Shown here piece after piece: positions 5,295-13,234 of a stretch of DNA of 24,785 nucleotides. The translations under genes were made by a program, and so were the position numbers. The DNA is from a virus: positions 1 through 24,785 of the IMG/VR virus record IMGVR_UViG_3300025872_002634. One strand, 5' to 3'. Each line of letters begins with the position of its first letter. Position 1 is the first letter of the stretch. The notes under the pieces are model-generated. The model searched no databases, had not been told where the DNA came from, and saw only the letters and a list, made by a program, of their open reading frames with translations.

Positions 5295-5746
5295 GGCGTG
5301 GTATCCTCCCACACCGTAACGCGAAGAACTCCAGGATTCGGCCAGTTGCGAGCCGTAAAACTTGCAACACCGGTTCCGTCAGGAGCTGTATCCGTTCCAT
5401 CGAAGGGGCGACTAATTCGAAGTCCGAAACCACCTCCAATTCGGTCTACAGCCATTCTAATAAAGCCACCGTTTCCAGGACCCCTTGCAAATCGATCCGT
5501 AATGTCAGCAGTCTTGCTTCCACTAAACGACCGCATGCTGTTCCATAGAACCGAATAAACCGCCGTGCCGTTGACATCGGACGTGCCGACAAGCAGCTCA
5601 ATCATTACAGGACCAATTACAAAACCAAACGAATTGGTAGAAATATCGGCTGTTCCACCTGTAAGGGTGAAAACCTGCATGGCGGTACGTGCACCGCTTC
5701 CAGTAAACCCAGCGATCTGATTAGTCTGAATCTGTTCCGTTGCCAT
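5291..5746 (-). CDS. Fibre-adjacent protein, putative tail fibre partner
   Basis: A 151-aa Gly/Thr-rich protein with predicted beta character and no membrane segment. I do not recognise a family. It starts one nucleotide into the fibre stop codon (TGATG) with GGAG upstream, so it is translationally coupled to the fibre gene. The C-terminal half (GNGGFIRMAVDRIGGGFGLRI region, then FTARNWPNPGVLRVTVWED) reads like a compact beta domain. Genes placed like this in other phages often encode a fibre chaperone or a second receptor-binding subunit; here that is inference from position. Confidence 0.75.
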   Translation of the reverse strand: MATEQIQTNQIAGFTGSGARTAMQVFTLTGGTADISTNSFGFVIGPVMIELLVGTSDVNGTAVYSVLWNSMRSFSGSKTADITDRFARGPGNGGFIRMAVDRIGGGFGLRISRPFDGTDTAPDGTGVASFTARNWPNPGVLRVTVWEDTTP

Positions 5747-7182
5747 CAGCTAGCTCCCTTGGTAAATGCGGCATACACGGTAGATCCAGCCTTAAAGTTG
5801 AATCCACCTGGTGTTCCCTGCCTTACGATGTTGACAGTAAGGGTATTGTTGGTAGCCCCACCACGTGTAAAGTAGGTGTGAACGGAAGCATCGTTGTTTC
5901 CATTAATGCTTCTGTGGACAGTCCGCAGTGGGTAGTTGTTTCCAGACAAGGCATCGTTTGCATAAAGTCCAGATGCCATAGCCCAGCTGATGTTAATGAA
6001 CTGGTTTGGAGTTGTATCCGTAGTGACATTGTAGACAGGAACAGTCAACGTAACACCGGCAAGATTTGCAATGGATGTCGTAAACTGTGCAATGATATCG
6101 TTGTTTGATCCAGTGGTAGTAACCGATCCAGAAGATGCTTGCACATATCCAGAAACAGTGCTGTCGACATACGACTTGTTGGCAGCATCGTTTGCAGAAG
6201 AGGGAGAGCTTAGATTGGTGATGCGCTGCGAGTTGACCGACACCGATGCAGTCGGTGCGGCCATCTGATCGAGACGGCTGAGCTGTACCTGTGCATCGAA
6301 TCCGGAGATGTTGGCAGGAGCGACATTGCTCCATACGACATCGATTCCGGAGGTCGTCAGGACCTGTCCGTTTGTTCCATTGCTCAGCTTTGCAGGAGTC
6401 ACCGCATCATCCTGGATGCTGGCGGTAGTCACCGAGTTGGCTGTGAGCATGGCAGACACAGTGCCCTCCGGATATGCCAGCATGATTCGATCGCTGGATC
6501 CAGGAGCAGGAGTGATCTGCACGTTTCCAGACACAATCGTATAGTGGGTGGTCGGACGCTGCCTCAGTCCGTTGATGTAGACCTCCACATCGCTTGCATC
6601 GGTGATCGTGGAAATTGCCGCTGGAAGTGCGAAGTTGGTGGTGGCTCCGTCTCCACTATAGACAAGGGTACCAATTCCAGACAGGGTAGCAGGAAGGGCT
6701 CCGACTACAGCAGCGCTGAGTTGGTTGAGCGTGACGGCATCGGTTCCATTGACAGCCGATGCCATGTTGCCGATTCGGCGTCCCTGGGCATTCCACTGAC
6801 CATCAACACCCTTGGTAAGGGCATCTGTCGTGAGATCCTTAGTCTCCTGGATCAGGTAGAACAGCTGGTTGCTATCGAGATCTAGAAGTTCGGCAGTCAC
6901 ATTCGTTGAATCGATGTAGTCGACGTATCGAGCATCCGACTTTGTCTCTCGTACAACGCGAAGGATATCGGTGTTGTAGATAGCCACGTTGGTAGTGACT
7001 TCTTCGTTGATCGTATCGATCGTGTAATCTGTGGTCAAGGTGAGCAAGGTGCCGTTCTTGTACACCTTGATCTGTGTGGAGATGGACTCCGTGTCGGCGT
7101 CCAGCAGCGCCACCGACCCGTATGAGAACGGGCCGGTGGTGCCGCCAGCGGTGCCGACATACTCTACGTATGAGTATGCCAT
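5746..7182 (-). CDS. Tail fibre protein with T7 gp17-like N-terminus
   Basis: The 478-aa fibre is expected to attach to the tail and bind the host receptor. Residues about 1-155 match the T7 gp17 attachment domain, including LRVVRETKSDARYVDY (74-89), LIQETKDLTTD (110-120) and AQGRRIGNMASAVNGTDAV (132-150), which closely parallels gp17 LDARGRRIVNLANAVDDRDAV. A second related beta segment follows (170-235). Collagen-like fibre repeats appear at 251-279 and at 315-341 (NSQRITNLSSP...NKSYVDS). The last 130 residues are Thr/Ser/Asn-rich and probably form the receptor tip. It is shorter than T7 gp17 (553 aa). GGAG lies 9 nt before ATG 7182. Confidence 0.94.
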   Translation of the reverse strand: MAYSYVEYVGTAGGTTGPFSYGSVALLDADTESISTQIKVYKNGTLLTLTTDYTIDTINEEVTTNVAIYNTDILRVVRETKSDARYVDYIDSTNVTAELLDLDSNQLFYLIQETKDLTTDALTKGVDGQWNAQGRRIGNMASAVNGTDAVTLNQLSAAVVGALPATLSGIGTLVYSGDGATTNFALPAAISTITDASDVEVYINGLRQRPTTHYTIVSGNVQITPAPGSSDRIMLAYPEGTVSAMLTANSVTTASIQDDAVTPAKLSNGTNGQVLTTSGIDVVWSNVAPANISGFDAQVQLSRLDQMAAPTASVSVNSQRITNLSSPSSANDAANKSYVDSTVSGYVQASSGSVTTTGSNNDIIAQFTTSIANLAGVTLTVPVYNVTTDTTPNQFINISWAMASGLYANDALSGNNYPLRTVHRSINGNNDASVHTYFTRGGATNNTLTVNIVRQGTPGGFNFKAGSTVYAAFTKGAS

Positions 7183-7185
7183 ATA

Positions 7186-10100
7186 TCATTGCTCCATGTC
7201 TGTACCGATCATAAGCCTCGAGTACCAGGCGTTCATAATTGGGGGATATGTCTGGAAGAACGACCAGTCTCGTTCACCTGTCTTATCGTCTGAATACAGT
7301 ACCTTAGAGAACTTCCTGAACGAATCGGTGATTGGACCGATGATGTTGTTGCCCCTTGTGGAAACACCTCCGGTTCCGGTGAATGATTCTACTGCGGCAA
7401 GAGCACTTGTGTTGTGGGCACCAAGCCATGGTGTCTTCACGGCGTTTGCCATGAAATATCCAACTGGATTTGCTGACCACTCCTCATTCATCTTATCGGG
7501 GGTTGTCTTTCCCGTTGCAATGTTGCGGATGCCTTGATAGATGTTCTCACCTATCATAAGTGCCGCATATGTAGCAAGCATGGTCGACAATCGACCGTTT
7601 GCCGCGGTTCGGAATGCAACATTGAGTGCAAACGCACGGCTGTACGACGTTAGGTTGTAGAACAGCTTCTCAATGGCGGAACTGGCCGCAACCGATGTGG
7701 CAAGACTAGAGGTAGGAACATGGAAGTTATGAGCAGCGGTAAGGAAATCCATGAGAGCGCTCATCGTCTTGTCATCGACACGACCGCGCATCAGGCCCAT
7801 GCTGAATACTTCCTGCTGTCCTGTCAGTCCGTTCCTAAGACCTGCAATCACATCTGAATCGAGGATTCCGGCGTGATTCATCTGAATGGCGACATCGTAT
7901 GGAATACCGGCTTCCTGGCAGGCATCCTTGAATGCCTTCCTGGCCATATCCGTGTTTTCCTGGATAGGTCCAATTGCCTTCAGGGCACTGGACAGGCGAT
8001 CCATCTTATCGATGCTGCGAGTAATGAACCTCTTTGCCTGGCGATCGGCAACAACCCGGGCAGCGCCTGAGAAATATTGCATCATTCCAGCACGCATTCC
8101 AGTCTCTCCATATGCCTCGGCAAATGCAACGGCGGATCCTGTGATCCGATTCATTGCAACACCGCCATCCGTGATCACTTCATCGCCAGAGGCCACGTGC
8201 CAGAACCGTTCCCATGGAGCGATGAATCGCTCCGAGACGCTTGTTCCAACAGATGATCCAAACGATGAATGGGCATGGCTGCAGTATTGGTCAACACCAT
8301 GTGCGATGTCTTCCATTGTTCCAAGATCATTGGCGTTTCTCAGCGCATGAAGAACATCGATGATGCCTTCACGTACGCTTCCGCCATACATCCTAGCCGC
8401 AGTGACGGCCCTGGGGACTTCAGTAGTCAACCCAGCAAGACCCCAGAACGAACCAGCAGATCCACGAACGATTCCAGTTCCAATCCTAAGGGCTGGATCC
8501 AGGATATTGTCGTGACGATACTGAGCCCGTCCCGTATGATAGCGCCACTTGTCCTCGAGATTCCTTACACCCTTGTCGAATTCACTTCTAATAGTGGATT
8601 CCTTGATGGTGATGGAATGCTTCTTCAGAGCCGAGATCACGTCATCAAACGTAGCCTTGGTTCCGATCATTTCAGACAACTGGGCATCGAAACGAATCTG
8701 GGGAGACCGAATCTCCATGTACAGCTTGTGTTCCTGAACAGGAGACTGGATGTACCACTTGCGAATCCTAGGATCGCGAGCAACGGCATCCTCCAGCTTT
8801 CTTGCGGACTTTGAGTTTGGAGTCCTTGTAGCCCTTCTGAATCCTACTCCATCTTCGGTGACGGAGTTGGTCAACCTGGCAATGGTCTCAGCTGACAGTC
8901 CATGACAATATTCCCTGAGTCCAGGCATGAAGGTTGCATGTTCCTCAGGAGTCAACGCAGACCACGATGTTCCACGTGGAATACCGAAGCGATCCGCAAG
9001 TTCGTCTGGAAGAGCTTCTCCAGAGGACTGCATCCGTTCCATGTACACAGTAGTAAAGTCATTCTGAGCAGCGGTCTGCTTAGCCAGGATGGCGTTTGTG
9101 TTTCCTTCTCGAGGACGGTAGTTCTCGATCGTGATCCCATCGCCATAGGTATCGGCAAGTCGACGTCCGACCTCGTCATAATGACGACGCGTGATGTCAT
9201 ACATGCCACGTTCACCGGCATTCAATGCCGATGCATCACCTGTATCCAGGGCGTCTTGAAGACGTACGTTGGATTCTGCGGTTAGGTGACCCAGCCTACG
9301 TGCCTGTTGCTCAGCCACAGCAAGTTCATTGACGGCTATGCGTCCCTGATCCCTGAAGCTTTGCAGTGTCCTGCTTCCTGCCTTGTTATATCCCAGGCTC
9401 TTTATCAAAGCCTCAGGACGATCAAGCATGTTGAATGCAGTCACCATCATATCGAGAATACGGCTTGATGAATGAATCTGTCCAAATCCAGTTCCTGCTG
9501 TCTGCAGCTTGAACAAGACCTGTCCAAGAGAACGCATCGCGGGGATGCGTCCCATGGAATTAAGCAGTTCATTCATTACAAGGATTCGTTCTCCGGGAGC
9601 CTCGTTGACAAGCAGCGAGGAAAGAATCTTATCTTCAATCGGAATATCCGAGACATCCACCTTTCCACCAGCAGATGCGGTGGAAGCGGTTGGTGTCTTT
9701 GCCGTCAATCCGTCGATTGGAGACGATACGATTCCGGTCTCATACTTGATCTTCTGACCTGGAACCCTGGCTGCAATAGCCTCGGCGTCGATTTCCAGCG
9801 CTTTTTCAAGCAGCTGTTGATCGCGCATGGCTTTTGCGGCCTTCTTAGATTCCTCCGATGGAACACGAAGTGTTTTTCCAGATGGCGTTTCAGGCATTGT
9901 TGGAATGCCAGCGGCGGCCTCGGAAATTCCTTCCTTTACGGTTATGTCTTGAGTCTGCTCGGCAATAGAGAACTTGACGTTCCTTCCATCCATGCTTACA
10001 GCCACAAGTCGTTCAGACACCGGTTGGCCGTTCATGGAGGCGCGCTGAGTCCTGAGGAAGAAGTCCTCAAGAGCCGTCCATCTTGGAAGACGGTTGGCGT

Positions 10101-13100
10101 CACCGAATTTGGCATATAGACGACGATTGAGCTCTTCTGCCCAGTCGTTCTCTCCCATCTCGATAGCGATTCCAATCTGTGCGCGAAGTCGGCTCAGTTC
10201 TACCACATCATTGACTGGAGGGGTATTGCCATTCAAGTCATGTGATCGCCTAATCATAGACGGTCGATTGTCGATCGCTTCGATTGCGGCCTTGGCCTTG
10301 TTCAGCTCCTTCTCCAGGTACTTATGCTTGTCTAGTGCCTTCTTGAGAACTGGATCAGCATCGGTAGATCCAGCCTTCTTAAGGTCCTCTACATGCTTGA
10401 TAGCCGAAGCAAGCTCATCATTGAGTAGCTCTACTTCCCTATTAAGAGCCAAATATTCAGTGTCATTGCCAATTGCAGCGGCAGCCTTTCTAACCTTTGT
10501 CTGTAGGTTTCGTGCCGCCTTGGAGTCAATCTTCTCAGGATTCTTGGCAGACCATTCCGCAAGTTTCTTTGCGGCATCTGTATGCGCAACCCTGGCCTCA
10601 TTGGCTCTCATGGACCTGACATCCGAAGCCGTAAAGGCGGCGGTGTCTGGAAGATCCTTGTTGAGCTCGTCAAGCTGGCCCTGGAGTTGATTCTCCATGC
10701 GCTTGACCATGTTGGTCATGCGCTTGATCAGCCGTTCTCGCTTTCCAATCAACTTGGATAGATTTGAACCGGCTGCATCTCCCTTTATCGGGCGTCGTTC
10801 CAGCATTGCCTTTGCATTATCGAGTCCTGTCTGAAGACGACCGATGGTGTCCTTGGCATCCGAGATGCGCCTATCGATAGGCATATCGACTGATGCAGAC
10901 CTCACCTTGGCAATTTCAGGTGCAACCCGTTCAAGTTCTTCTTGAAGAATAGCATACTGTTGATCGACAGTAAGTCGCTCCATAGGCTTGCGAGACTGCA
11001 GGACAGGACGCATTGGACTGGTGCCTGAACTGAGAGCCTTATCTGCAGCTCCTTCTCCAAGAAAACGATCCACAAACTCGACCTTCCATCGATTTCCTGC
11101 CATCGTCTGCCTGGCGGCGCTGCGACGAACAGCATGATATCCAGCTTCGGAGATTTCGTATTTCCAGAGAGGAAACGATCCCGACTCTGACATCGTCCTA
11201 TTAAGGCCTTCAGTAGTTGTCTTTGAGATAATCGACCGACGCGTTCTGCGAACATCATCTAGAGAAGAGGACACCAGATCCTCAGATCTCTTAAACTTAT
11301 CGATCGCTTCCTTGAGAGCCAAGACATGGTCGGAAAGGCGAGGACCAGGAACCAGGTCAGACACTACATCCTGCATGGCCAGCATGACAGATGCGTTATC
11401 GGCCTCCGGATCCATGGCCTGATTGATTAGCGTACGTGCCTTCCGTCCTCCAATGGTTGAATTGGAGATGTTGGCCCTGATCTTCTGAAGCGAATCGATT
11501 GCTTCCTTGAAATGATCTAGACGCTCGAAGGCTTCATTATTCAGTGAATCCAGGGCATCGTTTAGGTAGTTGAGGTTTGCATCTACTTCACCGAGAAGAC
11601 GCCCGTGGCGGTCAGTGACCTCCTGGTGCATATCATCGAGAATCTCGACGGCTCCCCTGAAACGACCCTGGATGATGTTGTCATTGATGCGGTTGATCGC
11701 CTGCTGTGCCTCATCGGCAGCGGCGGCAATGCCCTGCGCAGAGATTCGCTCCAGGGCTCCTGTGATGGCGGAATCCTGGAGAATGCTGATACACTTGTTG
11801 GCGTTGATGGCGTTCACGGCCCGGATCACACGATCCTTGTCGCCACGTGCCATCCATTCGGCCACCAATCGGATATCTCCTGTGGTCTCCTCAAGATAAT
11901 CGATGACAAATCGATATTGCGGAAACTCATCACCCATGTGGGTCCTGAGAAGATTAAAGGCCTTCTTTCTGAAGAACATTCCCTGATCGCCGCCATTCAG
12001 AACATAATCCTCAACCTCTCCTTGCCATGCTTCCACGGCTTGGCGGTTGCGTTCAGCTGCAACAGCAATGTCATTGATATGTTGATTCAGTTCAGAAGCA
12101 TTTGGCTTGTTCTTCTCAACCCAATCTGACAGGGTATCCATTCCCTCAATGCCACCGTATCCAAGACGATTTCGGGAATCATCATCCATCAGAAGTCGTC
12201 GGATATCGCTATCCGGACCAACGATGGTATCCAATGACTTTTCCAATCGACTCTTGGATGCGCGGAATTGACTCTGAGCGACATGGTCGATAGCTGTTCC
12301 AAGGTTGCCTTCAACCGACGATGCAGCCATGTTCTCAACAGCGGTTAGGCTGCCTGTCGAATTAAGCTGACGTCGAAACAAAGAGCCGACGGCATCGCCT
12401 CCAATTGAGAATCCAAGTCCCAGCAATGCTCCGATACCTACTGAAGTAGACAGAGATTCCTTGTTTTCGTAGGTCTTTCCGTAGATTCGATATCCATCAT
12501 TAGTCAATTGCGTATATGACGAATATCCGCTGGATGCCCCATCTAAGCCATCCCAGAGATACGTTGCCGCTCTCCAGGTCTTATTGTACTTTGAGGCAAT
12601 GCTGGCAATGGTGCCTGCCTGGCTTGCAGCGGTCCCAGCGGCACTGGCTCCGACTCCAGCAGCCGCAAGACCGCCGGTGCCTACCATGGAGATCGTAGTA
12701 ATTGGATCCGATGCCGCATAGTTGACGATTCCGGAGAACATCTTGTGCGCTCCGTATGTCAGGTATCCAAGATCCTCATCATATCGGTCAATGGCATATG
12801 CCGCACGGGCTGTGGATTCAATCTCGGTAATACGCTGGATTGCGTGATTAGCCGATACGGAGTTATTGATGATGTCGTCTACAAGAGCCTTACCGCCCTT
12901 GTAAAGAACAGCGGCTTTGGCCGTATCGGGAGTGCTGTTCCATATGTTCTGCGCATCCTTAGGCGTAAAGTCTGGATCGATTTTTCCAGCAACGTCAGGA
13001 TCCCAGCCGTTGATGCTGTCGATCACCCACCGCTGTGGAGTGCGCCAGGCTCCGAACATCCATCGTCCGGCGCCACCTTCGGTAGCTCCGTAGATGGATC

Positions 13101-13230
13101 GATCCACCTGTGTTGCAATGAACCTCGGAAGTAGTGAATGCCCCATTCCTCCGCTAAGAAGAGTGGGGGTGGAGCTGATACCGAAGTCCTTTTGGTACGT
13201 GAAGTCGGTGTTGAAGTTAAAAGTGCTCAT
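7186..13230 (-). CDS. Giant internal virion (ejection) protein, T7 gp16-like position
   Basis: At 2014 aa this is well above the 1318 aa of T7 gp16, which forms part of the ejection conduit through the cell envelope. Hydrophobic Gly/Ala-rich stretches lie at about 177-212 and 262-284, and another near the C-terminus (STMLATYAALMIG). A long charged, helical coiled-coil-like region spans roughly 500-1070. The C-terminus (FFQTYPPIMNAWYSRLMIG) has the aromatic pattern seen at gp16 ends. I see no soluble lytic transglycosylase motif at the N-terminus, unlike T7. The start (ATG 13230) lies 4 nt after the preceding stop with no Shine-Dalgarno, so re-initiation is likely. The call rests mainly on synteny and size. 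Confidence 0.88.
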   Translation of the reverse strand: MSTFNFNTDFTYQKDFGISSTPTLLSGGMGHSLLPRFIATQVDRSIYGATEGGAGRWMFGAWRTPQRWVIDSINGWDPDVAGKIDPDFTPKDAQNIWNSTPDTAKAAVLYKGGKALVDDIINNSVSANHAIQRITEIESTARAAYAIDRYDEDLGYLTYGAHKMFSGIVNYAASDPITTISMVGTGGLAAAGVGASAAGTAASQAGTIASIASKYNKTWRAATYLWDGLDGASSGYSSYTQLTNDGYRIYGKTYENKESLSTSVGIGALLGLGFSIGGDAVGSLFRRQLNSTGSLTAVENMAASSVEGNLGTAIDHVAQSQFRASKSRLEKSLDTIVGPDSDIRRLLMDDDSRNRLGYGGIEGMDTLSDWVEKNKPNASELNQHINDIAVAAERNRQAVEAWQGEVEDYVLNGGDQGMFFRKKAFNLLRTHMGDEFPQYRFVIDYLEETTGDIRLVAEWMARGDKDRVIRAVNAINANKCISILQDSAITGALERISAQGIAAAADEAQQAINRINDNIIQGRFRGAVEILDDMHQEVTDRHGRLLGEVDANLNYLNDALDSLNNEAFERLDHFKEAIDSLQKIRANISNSTIGGRKARTLINQAMDPEADNASVMLAMQDVVSDLVPGPRLSDHVLALKEAIDKFKRSEDLVSSSLDDVRRTRRSIISKTTTEGLNRTMSESGSFPLWKYEISEAGYHAVRRSAARQTMAGNRWKVEFVDRFLGEGAADKALSSGTSPMRPVLQSRKPMERLTVDQQYAILQEELERVAPEIAKVRSASVDMPIDRRISDAKDTIGRLQTGLDNAKAMLERRPIKGDAAGSNLSKLIGKRERLIKRMTNMVKRMENQLQGQLDELNKDLPDTAAFTASDVRSMRANEARVAHTDAAKKLAEWSAKNPEKIDSKAARNLQTKVRKAAAAIGNDTEYLALNREVELLNDELASAIKHVEDLKKAGSTDADPVLKKALDKHKYLEKELNKAKAAIEAIDNRPSMIRRSHDLNGNTPPVNDVVELSRLRAQIGIAIEMGENDWAEELNRRLYAKFGDANRLPRWTALEDFFLRTQRASMNGQPVSERLVAVSMDGRNVKFSIAEQTQDITVKEGISEAAAGIPTMPETPSGKTLRVPSEESKKAAKAMRDQQLLEKALEIDAEAIAARVPGQKIKYETGIVSSPIDGLTAKTPTASTASAGGKVDVSDIPIEDKILSSLLVNEAPGERILVMNELLNSMGRIPAMRSLGQVLFKLQTAGTGFGQIHSSSRILDMMVTAFNMLDRPEALIKSLGYNKAGSRTLQSFRDQGRIAVNELAVAEQQARRLGHLTAESNVRLQDALDTGDASALNAGERGMYDITRRHYDEVGRRLADTYGDGITIENYRPREGNTNAILAKQTAAQNDFTTVYMERMQSSGEALPDELADRFGIPRGTSWSALTPEEHATFMPGLREYCHGLSAETIARLTNSVTEDGVGFRRATRTPNSKSARKLEDAVARDPRIRKWYIQSPVQEHKLYMEIRSPQIRFDAQLSEMIGTKATFDDVISALKKHSITIKESTIRSEFDKGVRNLEDKWRYHTGRAQYRHDNILDPALRIGTGIVRGSAGSFWGLAGLTTEVPRAVTAARMYGGSVREGIIDVLHALRNANDLGTMEDIAHGVDQYCSHAHSSFGSSVGTSVSERFIAPWERFWHVASGDEVITDGGVAMNRITGSAVAFAEAYGETGMRAGMMQYFSGAARVVADRQAKRFITRSIDKMDRLSSALKAIGPIQENTDMARKAFKDACQEAGIPYDVAIQMNHAGILDSDVIAGLRNGLTGQQEVFSMGLMRGRVDDKTMSALMDFLTAAHNFHVPTSSLATSVAASSAIEKLFYNLTSYSRAFALNVAFRTAANGRLSTMLATYAALMIGENIYQGIRNIATGKTTPDKMNEEWSANPVGYFMANAVKTPWLGAHNTSALAAVESFTGTGGVSTRGNNIIGPITDSFRKFSKVLYSDDKTGERDWSFFQTYPPIMNAWYSRLMIGTDMEQ

Positions 13231-13234
13231 GGTA

